DNA from: Stercorarius parasiticus
Taxonomy: Eukaryota; Chordata; Aves; Charadriiformes; Stercorariidae
Length of the DNA stretch: 64,000 nt
Assembly (NCBI GenBank): GCA_013396915.1
Contig: VWZL01000908.1
Coordinates: 195,944-259,943, forward strand
Direction of reading: 5' to 3'
Position numbers and translations under genes: made by a program. Below are positions 13,126-26,690 of this stretch, piece by piece (position 1 is the first letter of the stretch; every line of letters begins with the position of its first letter). A model generated the notes under the pieces. The model worked only from the letters and a program-made list of their open reading frames with translations, did no database searches and was not told the origin of the DNA.

Positions 13126-13178
13126 AAAAAAAAAAAAAACCCAACCCAAACCAAATCAAAACCCAACAAACAAGAAAA
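13126..13178. repeat. Poly-A followed by CCAAA-type low-complexity tract
   Basis: Fourteen A residues (13126-13139), then about 35 bases made almost only of A and C. On the minus strand this is a G/T-rich tract ending in poly-T, similar in style to the plus-strand tracts near 27.1, 30.0 and 57.9 kb. Confidence 0.8.
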
Positions 13179-16100
13179 TGCCAAAATGCTCTGATAATCT
13201 GAAACTTTAGTTTTTAAAATGTGATGTTGGTCATTTGATTGGTCAGAAATCTAATGATGGAATATTGCAGGTTTAATAGTTACACCACCAATTTCCACTC
13301 AGGAAAATTTCAAGATCTTCCCTTATTTTGTCTTCATTTTTGTTACAGTATTTTATAGGGTTAAAAGAATTATGCATAGGCATCCATAAACATTGTTACA
13401 GATAATCACTACAACAAAGCAGCATGTATCCATCCTTAGTTTTTTAAAAGGCAAGATGAAATGTGAGACATGCATATTTCTTGTAACAATATCTCTCGTT
13501 ACAAGAGTAACGGTACCTCTAAGAAAGATCACATTCCCACCTACCTTTGCATTCTCTCAATTTCTTCAAGGTTTCCAATAAAAATGAACACTTACCCTTT
13601 GATATTAAATACAAGGTCAGACAGAATAAGTGATTACAAATGGCCATTACTTTCCTGTCATCAGCCCAATTAAGGTTTCCAGCTGTCAGTATGTAAGTTG
13701 CTGCACCATTAAAAATAAAGGGACATTCAGATGCATTGATCTGTATCAAAAGTGCTTTATCAGGGGAAAAAAAGGGCAGAAATGATAATTGTCTTAAAGT
13801 GTCAAACTATTAGATGAAAATGTTAGAAGGAAGAAAGGGAGAGAGAACTCCCCCAGAGTTACCCAGGTCTCAGTTGATGCAAATGAGCTAATTGTTGCTG
13901 CACCCACCTTTACTCTTCACCTTTGATGAGGCACCCTGTCTTTGATCAGAAAGGTAGGACTTTCCAGAATACCCGAAGAGCTTATATGCTCCACTGAACC
14001 TATTGACTATAAAGAGACTTGGAAGATATCTATCAGGGGTATATATATTCTGCCAGACAACTATCCTTTCATTTTTATTTGACACTTTTTTGAAAAAAAC
14101 TGAGAAGCGTAAATTGAGGAATAAAAATGTGTAAATGTACAGGAAGCATGGAGCAGATCAGAATCAAGCATTGTTATGGTAAAATACATATAATGACATT
14201 TGGTTAACTTTTTATTTTCTTTCATTTTTGAAGTTTTCCAATCAATTGTAACACAATTTTTTTTTTTTTTTTAAATCACATCTGGAAAAATCTATTATTT
14301 AGCAAGCACTAATATAATCAGTCTTAAATAAAAATGTAGTTACCACTTTACTAACAACATATTCTTGTCCTTTCTCCTTTATCAGTTCTGCCGGGTTCTT
14401 TTGTTTTGTTTCTTTTTTTTTTTAAATCTTTTAGAGTTTCTTTTTACAATTTAATAGAGGGAAGAAATTGACTTTTTCTATATTAAGAAAATGTTCAACA
14501 TAAAATTCTGACTTCAAAAAATAAATAAGTTGTATTTGAAATGTAGTAACCACCATAAAATTTAAACAAATTTAAATAAACAAAATTTTAAACAAAAAAC
14601 AAACAAAACAAAAATCTTGCACCTGAAAAATAAGAGAGAATGATGAACAATGTTCCAGGATCATATATAAGACACTAGTTTAACAGCTAAACCAATATAC
14701 ATTACATGTTCTGTATATTTTCCATGTTCAACATAGTCTTTGTAGTATGAATATAACAATACTAAAAGCTGCTTGTTTTCTTAAAGCTAATTGTTTCCTC
14801 AAGCTCATTCTAGTTCAGCTTCACGGCAGAGGATCCGTAAAAATTTCAGATCTTCAGTACATAAGGATCATACTATCCAATGTATTTAGTCAACCAAAAC
14901 CAGACAGGAAGCCAGTGAGGCTTATAAAAGATCCAAAACAACTAATACGGATAAGACCTTGATGAAATAAATAGGATTACTTGTTTACTAATATTGTTTT
15001 CCTGGATGCCTAAATATCTTTTTATATCTGCTCTGTTGCTTTTGAAAATTGGGAACCTTTGAAAATTGAAATATTATTTAATTTGTCACCTCCAAAGCAG
15101 CAGCTAAACAAGAGGGAGAGCGTGCTTGCATTACATAGTGAAGGTGTGTACACCCTTCATTTCAAGTTCACAGTAGAGGGACAATGCCTGCACTAAGTCA
15201 TGCAAACCTGCTTTAGCAGATTTTCTTTCATCATGGCTGTTTGTTAAAGTGAATATAGTGCTTTCGAAGATACAAGTCAGACAATTTTGAGTACAAAAAT
15301 CTTGCGAGTAGGACATACTTTTTATATATTTCACTTAGGCGTCTAGTCTAATGCTAAACATTTCTTCTTACTAGATCATTAAAGCCTTGGAAACCATTCT
15401 GATGCAACTGTAACACATTACTAGTGATAGTTCAGTAAAATGTCTAAAGATAGTAAAATACTACCAATCAAACTAAGAGTTGTAAAATCTTAAAGGAACC
15501 TGCAGAGTTAATATCAAATTAAATTTCCACGAGTCTCAGCTCTAATTTAGATGCATGTCATCTAAAGAATGAAAGATTTCTTAGACACCTGAACTCCACT
15601 TTCTGGTTTAGTTCTTCGATGGGTTTGTTTTTGTGACGCAATCTGATAATACTCCTTTTGGTATGGGAGGCAGCCCTGCTAGAAGGAGCATGAAAATGAA
15701 ACTAGTATTCGTTGGTGTCCTGCATTGGATACTTGAATCCAGTCATCGTCCATTATACAGAATGATAGTTAAATCAGTATTTTACAAAAGAAACACAAAA
15801 AGAGTCAACATTTCACTTTGCAGAAGATTTCTGAGATACAGCTATGAAATCGAAATATCAAACACCTACAAACAGATTACTTCTATAAATCTTAAGGTGT
15901 TCTGCACCTTAAACTGCTATGCTTTTACATGGCAAGTGATTTTATAGCACGAGCTGTAAAATTAGGTCCTGGCAATTAGTTTTTAAGAATTTCATTATGC
16001 CATTAATGAGCAGAGAGACCTTGTTCTTGATGTTCTGACAAACTTCTGAGGTACCTAGTCATGTTCAAATAACCAAGCTTTCTCTTCCTTTTTAAACTGT

Positions 16101-16376
16101 AAAATGTATTCAGTTTTTTAGATCCCAATCCTTGCTGCACAGTAAAATATGTTGGCCTTCATCTGAACACAGCGTAGCAAAACCAAATTACCCTTAAACC
16201 AAATTATCTGGCTATCAAGTGTCCACATCTCATCAGGCATAGCCAGGGCTCCTCTGTAGCTAGAAATTCCACAACACCACAGGCAGCAGGAATTTTAGAG
16301 GCTGCAATACTTGAATGGCTTCCCTATAATACCCATAGCTCACAAAAAATCACCTTGAATGGTCCCCATCTATTAT

Positions 16377-16662
16377 CATAGAATCACAGAATGGTTCAGG
16401 TTGGAAGGGATCTTAAAGATCATCTAGTTCCAACCCCCCTGCCATGGACAGGGGCCATGGGCAGGGACATCTCCCACTAGACCAGGTTGCTCAAAGCCTC
16501 ATCCAACCCGGCCTTGAACACCTTCAGGGGTGGGGCAGCCACAACTTCTCTGGGCAAGCTTTTCCGGTGTCTCACCACCCTCCCCATAAAGAATTTCTTC
16601 CTAATATCTAATCTAAACCTACCATCTTTCAGTTTAAAACTGTTACTCCTCGTCCTAACTGT
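16377..16662 (-). mobile_element. CR1 LINE, short 5'-truncated 3' end
   Basis: On the plus strand the copy starts at its 3' end with tcatagaatcacagaatgg and continues with ggttggaagggatcttaaag and the ccaacccccctgccatgg block. It ends after the segment for the last part of ORF2 (tcctaatatctaatctaaac, then gttactcctcgtcctaac). Most of the element is missing. It carries a local duplication of about 13 bp (16442-16454 repeated at 16455-16467, ccatggacagggg/ccatgggcaggga). It belongs to the same broad subfamily as the copy at 56 kb. Confidence 0.95.
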
Positions 16663-18106
16663 GTAACGAGTAAACCTGGTATTGTTGATATTTGTCTTCC
16701 GTACTATATCCCTTCAGAAACAAAGTTGGCTCATTGTTCTCTGTCCTCGCTTACTGCCTTACATATTCAGTGTATCATTTTAGTTCTCTTGTTTTCCAAG
16801 GTGCTATGGAAACAACAGGCAACTGTACTGCTGTATTGTAATACATTGTATTCATTTTTTTGCCCTTCTGTTAAAGTCAAGTTTATATTTTAAACAGATG
16901 AAATGACACTGGTTGTCTCAGTAGTAGTCTCTCCACACAATTTCACTTTGAAATAAATGCAAAGAATCAATTGTATGAGGCAGACATCTCCCTTTTATCC
17001 AATGTACTGAGTATAACAAAAGCTTTCCCATTACCAAATGGAGGTGTATTGTCCTGTAGGTAGTAGACAGAGCAGTGATACCTTTTCATTGAAGGTAAAA
17101 AGTACTCTCATTTTAACTCTGAACAAGTTTTTCCTCATTTAAACACTGCTTTAGAGGCAAGAAAAGGATGTTTCTAAGGTTACCTTTATAGATCATTTCA
17201 AAATAGTTATTTGGTGGCATAACAATGTTTCAATTTGATGTATCTTGCACCAAGTACAAAATACGTGTTACTTTTACCGTCTGCGCAGAAATGTGTGGAT
17301 ACTCAGCAATTCTGAAAATAAAGCCAGAATTAGTTCAGTACAGGCACACACAGGCAGTAAATACTTCTGAAACTTTAAACTTTGGTCTCCCTGAGGAGGA
17401 ATTCACCCCTGTTTGAGAGCGGATATAGGACTACTATCCACTTAAATCCTGACTGATTTCTTAGTTTGTGCACTGACTTTGTACTCATGTTCTGTTAAAG
17501 AATGACTGTCCATTTTTGTACCTCATTTTATCAACAAAGTAGGTATAATAATTGCTCTCAGGACTACTGTGAGTTGCACTTTGTTAAGTCTGAATGACCT
17601 TGAGATTCCTATACAGTAGTATCTGTCTAAATGCCAAATATAATCCTTTAAAATTAAGGCTTAGCTATGGGTGTCCCACAAGCCTTGAGTTTGGGTACGC
17701 TGTCCCACCAGGAAAGAGCCTCTGATCTGAAGCCACAAAAAACACCCTTCTCTTTCCTCCTGGATTGGAAGCAAACCTCACTCCATCTGAGCAGCAGAGC
17801 CTACATTTCAAAAGCTCTATCCTAAAACATACAGCTCTGTGATGAGGTAGCAAGGGTTGTTTGTAGTGACTGATGATAATCATGCTCTCCATTACACAGC
17901 TACTGACAGTGTACGTGGGCAAAGCAGAGGAACAGAGGAACAGAGTAAGTGTATGTGTATGTAGAGGAACAGCTGGGTAGAGAACAGAGTAAGCAGAGTT
18001 GAGCCACAAACTACTGCTGATTTCTTCAATGTTTTATTATTTTCACTGAACACCCATCCTTCTATCATTGTGCAGTAATTGCATGTTTTCTGTTTTGCAA
18101 AAGGAA

Positions 18107-18144
18107 ACCCTATATGCTGAAAATAACCCTACATGCTGAAAATA
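18107..18144. repeat. 19-bp tandem duplication
   Basis: Two adjacent 19-bp copies, accctatatgctgaaaata and accctacatgctgaaaata, differ at one base. This is a simple local duplication. Confidence 0.85.
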
Positions 18145-18436
18145 ACATTAATCTTTGAAGACAGCAGGAGAGTCCATTCTTTTTATGATAGGCTGGGGCT
18201 GGGTTATTAGTTCACGTTATCAATACTTGAGTTAGGGTCACTGAATTTTAACATCACTGTGGCCTTTTAAAAATTTACAGTGAGATGAGCCTGAGAGCTC
18301 AGTGCAGCATTATCAGAGAATCATTCTCTTTCCATTTCTCTTATAAAAGGCAAAGCAAGAATCCCTGTTTGTTGTCATGATAAGAGAAGTTGGTTAATGT
18401 AGTTGCTTATTTACCATGGCTAAGGTTTTCTACCAG

Positions 18437-18494
18437 CCTTTTCTCCTTTTTTTTTCCTTACTTACCCCTCACCCCACCACCCCCACCCCTCACC
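18437..18494. repeat. Pyrimidine-rich, C-run tract
   Basis: A T/C-rich stretch passes into accccaccacccccaccc. On the minus strand it gives several G runs with short loops, so it has some G-quadruplex potential. Confidence 0.7.
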
Positions 18495-21400
18495 ATGGGT
18501 ATGAGTACTAAACCGTAGAGCTCTACAGTATTTTGGAACAAATTCAGCTTTTAGAAGCACAATAAAGGGCTGCTCTGACATAGTCCCCACAACCAGTAAG
18601 GGAGAATGCAGACAGACCACGCAGGCAATTAAAAGAGCTAAAGTAATGGAATCTGGCTTCTAGCTATGCCTTATAGATACCAGTTTGAAACTGTAGCATC
18701 CATAAAAATAATCCATATTCTATTAAAAGGGGTCATCATTGCTGGGTAGGCTAGTTTTGTCCCACCAGACACTGAACCACCAATCTTCCAGACGATTATT
18801 AATTTAAAAGAAATGACCATTAAGAGTTTCTAATCGGCACAAACTCCAGGCAGTAGGACCAACTTTAGTTATAGCCAAGACATGAATTTCCACCCATTCA
18901 GATGACATTTTACAATTTAACTAGAGGGTTTTTGGTCACAGCTGTCTGCATACTTGACCCTTACGCTCCTCCCGTCCCACATTTTTCCTGCTTATTGTGC
19001 ACTCTCCCCCTCCCCACAATTTGTACAGTTCTGTAGGTTGGTAAAGAAGAAAAGCTGAAAATCCATTTGCACGGCCACAGACAGAACCTGTCAGGGTGCA
19101 TATATAGTGTGCTCCCTTCTCTGGAACCCCCACAATTTAAGTCTGCGCTCAGAGTCAGCTAGAAAACTGAGTAGTACAAAATGAGACAGTGCTATCATTC
19201 AACAATTATTTATGACAAAATAAAAGTTAAATGAATTAAAGTAGATAAAATACTGTCAAATTATATTATATTACTGTAGATCACTTGGAGATTTTTTTTT
19301 TAAACAATGTTTTCATTTCAACTTGCTGCAAAGGACTTTACAAAGTACACAGCAAGACATCAAAAATTGTTGTATTGATCCTGAAATGAAGGCAAAAGTT
19401 TAGTAAAGTACTCAGCAATATTGCAGAACAATTAAAAGTAAAAAATGAAGAAGAATCTCTTTCTTTTGGGAAAATATAGAGAAAAGTACTTAGGAAATAA
19501 AAGTACAGTTACTAGCCAAATTTTAATTGGGACAGAATTCATACCATAATTTATAACAACCACAACACTACAAAAATCGTGTGGAAATATTAATGAACAC
19601 AAGCGACTCCTACTCCTTACAAAGCCTTGGCTTTAAATCTCATTTAGAATTCATATAATATTTCCTACTATTTTTAAAAGCAATTTCAGAAAAACACCAG
19701 ATAGGTGTTTTCTCAGTCATATAGTATCTCAGATTTAACCCTATAGAAGGTTATGAATCTTTCATAGTTTCTCCTACAGTAACAGGATGAATTAGATCAG
19801 AATTAGATTAATTTTCTCAACTGTACAAAAAACCAATCATCAAAATACCTGTAAATCCATAACCATATGTTGTAAGAAAACATCCAGCCCCATCAATCTC
19901 CATGGAGCTTTATTTACGTTCAGCTTTAATGGGCAAATTCACTATAACCATGAAGCAGACCAGCAGCATATGCTATCCAACTGCTACCACCTTCATGCCA
20001 TTATAGAAAGCAGCATGCATACACACATGCAAGCTGTGTCTGATCTAATGATCAATGTGGGCATCAAGTGATCCTCTGATTAAAGCCACAGGATATCTTA
20101 AAGAACAAGTTAATCAGTTTTCCAGAAACTGAGTCTAAACACTTGTTGCTACCTTTCTCCAACTTTTACTAGGAGTAAGAGGAGAAAGGGATGAAAATTG
20201 TAACTCTTAATTTATTCTTTAACCCTCAGTATATAAAGAAGTGTATAAGATGCATTGCCTTTATGAAAAGAAAGTTCTTTTCGTTTGTCTTCTGACAAGA
20301 CAAAATATAGTACTTAGGAATCTGACTTACGAGTCAACTTACATCATTATTAACTAACCTCAAATTTTCTGACCACTGTTAGTTCTATAGAAATGTGTAT
20401 TTTTCCTGGCCAGATAATCCACTTTTTGTTTCTTTGGCACTGCGAAAACATCTGATTCAAGGACAACACAGAAACAATAACAAGTTCAGCAGTAGCTTTG
20501 TCTTACATGTCTCTAGATTAAAATGGAAAGATACAGCAAGTCTGCATTTTCAGATTTTGAAGTATAGATTTTCAGTGGAAATGTAAGTGAACAGGAACCT
20601 CCTGGATAATCACCCATGCAAAAGGAAGAAAACTGCAAGAGTGCCATACTTCTTGCTGAACAGCTCCTTCACAGTACTTGTCCACACCCCACACCCATTA
20701 CAGTGGATTAATCCAATTTTTAATTGACACAAAGTCTCCAGGTATGGAATAAGGATATCCAGTTGGGGATTTGATGCCAAATAGGCAGTTTAATTTTGCA
20801 TTTGCATGCTAGCTGTATCAGATGCATTTTCCTATAGTCCTCCAGCAAGAAATGCCTTCAAAGGCCATCACTATTTTCTTGAAAATGGCAGTACTGGCAG
20901 AATGAGATGTTGACATACAAGCAGGGACAGCAAAGTTAAAACTCAAGGATTGCCTACAAAAACAATATACCACAAACCAAATTCCAATCCTAGAAACAAT
21001 CAATTTAATTTAATTCTTAATATAATCCATTCTCAGGAGCAGGAAAGGAGAAAGATGTAGTACCTTCTTAAAGAGCCATAGAATCTGGAGGCTCTGGGTT
21101 TGGGCTCACTAGAGTTCAGAAAAGCCAAAGTTGCTAAGTGAAGATACCACTTCTTAGAGGGTGTTCAGAGTCTGGTAATGACTACAAAGATTTACCAAGT
21201 AGCTGGGGAGCTTTGGGAGCAGTTGATAAGCAGCATATAACAATGATCCTCCTGCTCTGTTACAAGATGTCATTGGGCTGAACATGTATTGGGATAACAA
21301 GGTGACAAGGTAATGTTAATGATCAGCATCCTGTAGATGTTTTGTTGGGTTTTTTCCCTGTAGCTGAAATTGCTCAAAAGTTGCTTCTCACTCATGAACC

Positions 21401-24400
21401 CGTGAGTTGATTATCCCCATGTAATAAGTGTCTTTGGTCTTCAAAAGTTTCACAGGAAATCTTTTGTCCCCAGTCTGATGTCACCAGCAAAAGGGAGAGT
21501 AAACTGTTGTCTAATCACCACCTCCCCACCATTCACTCCTCAGGCAGTAAATGCTGTGTTTAAAAATTCATCAAAAATTTCCATTAGCTATATGTACAAC
21601 TTGCTTTCAAAAGCTCTTCTCTATGCTATACCAGTGCTTTCTTCAGATCTGTAATCGAAATAAGTGCACAACTGTACTCAGGGGGTGGTTTTGGTCTCTG
21701 CCGGCCAATTCATTTTATCTGCAGATTTAAAGAGATGCAGTGATAAATATTAATAACACTGTTACTATGTAAAGGCAGCACTGATATTGAGGGATGGCTA
21801 AAAGCACGGAATAAAAAGGAGGGATATTCCCTCTCTTCAGTTAATGTCATTTTCCCACTTCCGATTCCCTTCCCCCACACTGCTTTTCATAATGTGTGGC
21901 TATTTTTATAAATTTCTCAAGAGGTAGGTACTTAATAAGTCTTTATAAAATTTTCCAGTAGTAGATCAGACATTTATGCTCATATTCTGTCTTTGACACT
22001 GCATGTAGAATTTAAGGAGGAAGATGAGCAATTAGGATTGTGTGTTGTTTTCTGTAGCAGATTTCACGCATTATGTAAGAGTCTGTTATGAAGTAATGAT
22101 TACAGACATATTACACTATCATTTAATGAACTTTCTAACAGGGCAGTTTATATGTGTTTTGGTAAGAAGAACTTTGATTTTTACTTTAAAAGAAGCAATG
22201 ATCTATATCTATTCTGATGATTGTGATTTTATATAATCATCAAAATACCTGTGAGCAATAAATTTCAATAAAATGCATGATGACCTTCTATCCCCCGTCT
22301 ATTTGGGAAACTATACCATGTTTTTTTCTGTAGTACTCTGCATCACACATTTTTCCTTCAGAAGCAGAGAAAAATAAACACGTTGAGTTCTTATGGTTCC
22401 AGATATTCCAGGGTCTTCTTTAATCCATGTAACCCCTGAGGATGTGCTCCAGCATAATTGCAAGCAGATGCAGATGATAGCTTTATATTTCAATGACTCC
22501 AAAGAATCACCAACCGAATCTGGTTTGTTATTAGTCATATCGTAAATGATCAAAATGAATATGAGAAACTAATAGCTAGCACAGATAGATATCTTCCTAA
22601 ACTGTCATACATATTACAAATCTTTCAGCTGCCATGTAACCTCTCTCCCGTGAAACGTGCAAATGGATCTGAAAACCAAATGCGACAGACCCTGGTGTCC
22701 CTTATCTGAATTGAATATCTTAGCTATCCATCTATACTCTAAAAGACATTACCTTCTTCCAAGGCCACATTTTGAAATGAAGGCAGCTGTAGCTGATCCA
22801 CTGTGCATCCCCATCCTATAGATTCATATATTCAGACAGTTTCATTAACCTGGTTTTAGCTTGACCATACTAGTTACAAAGCTTCTTTTTACTGAGGCAC
22901 AGGCAAAGCAAGTGTGACTCATCTGCAATATATGAAATAAATATTGAAAGACCCAAAGACAACAGTGAACTTTTAAGGTCAACAATGTCCACATTTTACA
23001 GTTGGAGATCAAATCCACCCAATCTCAAAAGATGCCTATAATTTCTAATAACTGAGTCTTCCAATGCATACATAATAGAGAATACAAAATTTCAGTTATG
23101 ATGTGTTGAGTAAATCCAAAGTGATATCCAGGATCTGAATATTAGAAACTCTTAGCATGTGAAGCCAGAAATGACTACTCTATATTTTCTTTAAAAGAAA
23201 AAAGCAATAACTTGACCAAATTCTTCAGCCTGCAATTTAACATATATTTTTATTGCAAGCTAATCTTCCATCCAAAAATGAGATCTTTTTCAAATTAAAG
23301 AACTAGTTATTCCTTAGAAATTGATTTTAAATATATCCTGTCTTCATTGATACAAGTTTGCAGCATAATCATCTTCATTTACACAAATCCCCATTGTCAT
23401 TTCTCAGGGACCTGCTAGTCTTGTTCAACTTCCCATACTCTGTTACCATGTGTCGAAAAGAAAGCATTATGCCTTATTAAGTGACATTAGAAATAGAACC
23501 TTCATCCCAAACCGAAATGGAAAATAATTTTTAAATAACACTGGCTAATAACCTCCTGTGGCTTTTCAAAATCCTTTCTATTTTACAGAATCTAAAGTCA
23601 ATCATTTTTTCAGCCACTCAGGGAGAGAATAACTACATTTCTTAATTCTTAGGCAGAAGAGTATTGTCTAAAAGGCTGCTGGTGTAAAAGTGACTCCATA
23701 TAGGATGACATCTGTGCTTATGTGTATCCTTATTAAATTAGTCAGATTCCTGCCCGACACAACAGTGGACTTGAGTGTTTGTTTTGCAGTCGGGCCTTAC
23801 ATGAGCTGTTGATAGCATACCAAGGCAGAAATTTATAATAGGGAGCAGAAACTCATAAAAATATCTCAGAAAGCATACTTAGATTCCCATTACAAAACAC
23901 ACTATAATAATTGTCTCACCGACAGCAATGACTTTGCTAGAAAATTCTGACACATTAATATGACAACTAAAGGAAAATATCCAAGTTTAGACACCAATTT
24001 TCTTGCCAGTCCCATAGAACAATTGGCTGCAGATACAGTTAATCACTCCACTCATGCATCAACTTTTCATAAATCTGCCTTTCCCCACATGAACAATATT
24101 TATGAAAGGGATTATATGATTTGACTGCTTACAATTGCGGGTGTTGGATTTTATGGCCCATGCACTCCAATGGAGAATTGTACTTTTAAGTGCATAACCA
24201 AGTGCAAAAACTTTTGATCAAGCTTTAAACAGCTGGTAAAATACAATTTACTAGTAAATCCTATGGACCCTCCCCTCCTTATGTCTCAAAAGTACATAGA
24301 CACTAATGTCGCACCAATCAAGTGAGCAAAATCTCAGCTAGAAAGCTAGGTAATTTTAGGTGCAGCCCATGCAGCTACACATACTTGATCACAGTCTGCA

Positions 24401-24679
24401 TTAACTCAGGTGTTTCTTCAATGACTTTCATGTTCATTGAAGCTACGTCCTAAGGTACCAATAAGTTTTAGCAAAAGGAACTTCCTTTCCATTTTGTATG
24501 TATTGCCCTATATATTAAAAAGCAAAAAACCAAACCACATTAGTCTCCTCTGAGAAGTACAAGGACATCACAAGTTGAAAGCAATAAATACAGCATTTCT
24601 TTTCTCTACCAGATGGCAATCTGATGCTTGTCTTTGCAAGCATAAATCCAGAAACTTAACTGTTAGAGTTGGTTGTTGG

Positions 24680-24699
24680 TTTTTGTTTGTTTGTTTGTT
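24680..24699. repeat. (TTTG)n microsatellite
   Basis: About four to five units of TTTG, preceded by ttggttgttgg. Simple repeat. Confidence 0.8.
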
Positions 24700-25674
24700 A
24701 AGCAAAGTAAAATTTTAAACTGATATCACGAAGTAAATCTTACAGAGAAGACTACATTGGCAATATAATTGGAGCATCTGGAAAAACTCTTTAATATGAA
24801 CAAATATGATTGTTTTAGAAGAAGGGAAGTTGATTTGCCCCCTCTCTAAGCTTTTTAATTTTTCCTCTTAGGCAAGGGTTGTGGGTTGGGATTTATTACA
24901 TCCCAGAGAAAAATCCCTCCAGAGTTTGTGAAATTGTTATTGCATTTACATTTTTGCTAAAAGTGCTTTGGCCAACACTTCCCTGATAATAGGCACTTTT
25001 TGTGTAACAGTTCAGAAAACAAACTCTAGATCTGAAACCATAATGAAACTTTTTCTAAACTAAAGTTTGGAATAGTCTTCATGTTTACTCTCCAGTTAGG
25101 TAGAGCATGATTTTAAAACTATCTTTATGTCTGAAGAGGCAGTCAGGCTTCAAATGGAATTCTGGAAGTCACCTACCTTCTACACCATATGACAGGGATA
25201 CTTTATTACTGCACAGAGTGTTTGTTGCTCTTCTCCCACTAACTTTCTTTGTACCTATTTCATTTGCATTATAGCACTTTCAAGTCACAGCCCTGAAGGT
25301 GTCATGTTTAATTTACTTAATGAATATATGATAATTTATGTCTGTCCTGTTGCTTGATGGTGCATAAATGTTCAGCTAGATTCATCATCTTCAATTTGCT
25401 TTCAAGAAAAAGATACCCTAAACTTGCAAATGTTGAGGTAAATAATAGCACTTTGAAGAGCAAAGCATGTCCGAAGGATAGAGACACATGACTTCTGCTT
25501 TGTGACCTAATTCTCTAGTTTACTTGAATAAATAGCTCCATAATAAGAAAATATGCTCTCCTGTAACTACTAAATCATTTGTAGCATTTTAGTATTTTTT
25601 GAAGGAGGGAGTTGTTTGCAGTACTTCACAGGACAATGATAAAAAAAAAATAACAACTCATATTTAACACTTTA

Positions 25675-26688
25675 ACTGACTTCATCTACCTGGATTTGTG
25701 GAAAGCATTTGACACTGTCTCATACGACATCCCTGTCTCTAAATTGGAGAGACATGGATTTGATAGATGGACCACTCAATGGATAAGGAATTGGCTGGAT
25801 GGCTGCAGTGAAAGAGCTGTGGTCAACACCTCGATGTCCAAGTGGTAAGCAGTGACAAGTGGCATTCCTCAGGGGCTGGTACTGGGACCACTGCTTTATA
25901 ACATCTTTGTCAGCGACATGGACAGTGGGATTGAGTACACCCTCAGCAACCTTGCTGATGACACTAAGCCATGTGGAGCTGTTGACATGCTGGAGGGAAG
26001 GGATGCCATCCAGAGGGACCTGGACAGGCTTGAGAGGTGGGCCCATGTGAACCTCATGAAGTTCAACAAGGCCAAGTGCAAGGTCCTGCACCTGGGTCAC
26101 GGCAATCCCAACCACCTACTGTCTGGGCAGAGAATGGATTGAGACCAGCCCTGAGGAGAAAGTCTTAGAGGTATCGGTTGATGAGAAGCTCAACATGAAA
26201 CATCAATATGCACTTGCAGCCCAGAAAGCCAACTGCATCCTGGGCAGCATCAAAAGAAGTGTGACCAGCCAGCAGGTTGAGGGAGGTAATTCTGCCCCTC
26301 TACTCCGCTCTGGTGAGACCCCACCTGGAGTGCTGCATCCAGCTCTGGGGTCCCCAACAGAAGAAGGACATGGACGTGTTGGAGTGAGTCCAGAGGAGGG
26401 CCACAAAAATGATTAGAGGAATGGAGAATGTCTCCTATGAGGACAATCTGAGAGACCTTAGGTTGTTCAGCCTGGAGAAGAGAAGGCTCCCAGGACACCT
26501 TATTGCAGCCTTTCAGTACTTACAGGGGGCCTACAGGAAAGATGGGGAGGGACTCTATCACGGAGTGGAGCGATAGGACGAGGGGTAACAGTTTTAAACT
26601 GAAAGAGGGGAAGTTCAGATTAGATATTAGGAAGAAATTCTTTACTGTGAGGGTGGTGAGACACTGGAACAGGTTGCCCAGAGAAGAA
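25675..26688 (+). mobile_element. CR1 LINE ORF2 fragment lacking both ends
   Basis: The copy begins in the RT domain (tctacctggatttgtggaaag, corresponding to [14 protein letters not shown]) and stops inside the last ORF2 block after acactggaacaggttgcc at about 26688. It therefore lacks the ORF2 stop, 3' UTR and terminal repeats as well as the 5' half. A CR1 copy with no 3' end cannot be an ordinary 5'-truncated insertion, so a later deletion or rearrangement removed the tail. It sits just downstream of a short poly-A tract (about 25640-25650). Confidence 0.93.
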
Positions 26689-26690
26689 AC
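25681..26690 (+). pseudogene. CR1 ORF2 remnant (RT and C-terminal parts), disabled
   Basis: Translation gives RT motifs in order: [14 protein letters not shown], then [20 protein letters not shown], then SNLADDTK at the catalytic site (the usual F before ADD is L), then [20 protein letters not shown]. It is broken by a stop in frame at 25846-25848 (TAA after MSKW) and by a frameshift near 26125, and it is interrupted again near 26280-26410. The last recognisable block is the terminal [18 protein letters not shown]. The catalytic aspartates remain, but no continuous protein is possible. Confidence 0.85.

Larger units (their letters stand above)
10135..16376. other. Unique AT-rich non-coding DNA
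   Basis: No gene or dispersed repeat recognised in 6.2 kb. Small features are an imperfect repeat of a gaaatattcc-like motif at about 12080-12127, a poly-A/CCAA tract at 13126-13178, and T runs near 14259-14272 and 14413-14423. The longest open frames (115 codons at 11367-11714 minus, 104 codons at 15633-15947 plus) show no known motif. Confidence 0.55.
16663..25674. other. Unique AT-rich non-coding DNA
   Basis: Nine kilobases without a recognisable gene or dispersed repeat. Minor features are a 19-bp tandem pair at 18107-18144, a pyrimidine/C-rich tract at 18437-18494, a repeated 18-mer at 19835 and 22235, and a TTTG run at about 24680-24699. The 114-codon minus-strand frame at 17665-18009 includes a simple tandem region (gaggaacag motifs at about 17926-17970) and looks like chance. 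Confidence 0.55.

Noticed and set aside
13115..13139. Six-nt minus-strand microexon (poly-T-cag, ATGAAG, gtaag)
   Set aside because: The acceptor is only a poly-T low-complexity run, and there is no independent support.
25720..26115. 131-codon minus-strand open frame
   Set aside because: Shadow of the plus-strand CR1 RT sequence.
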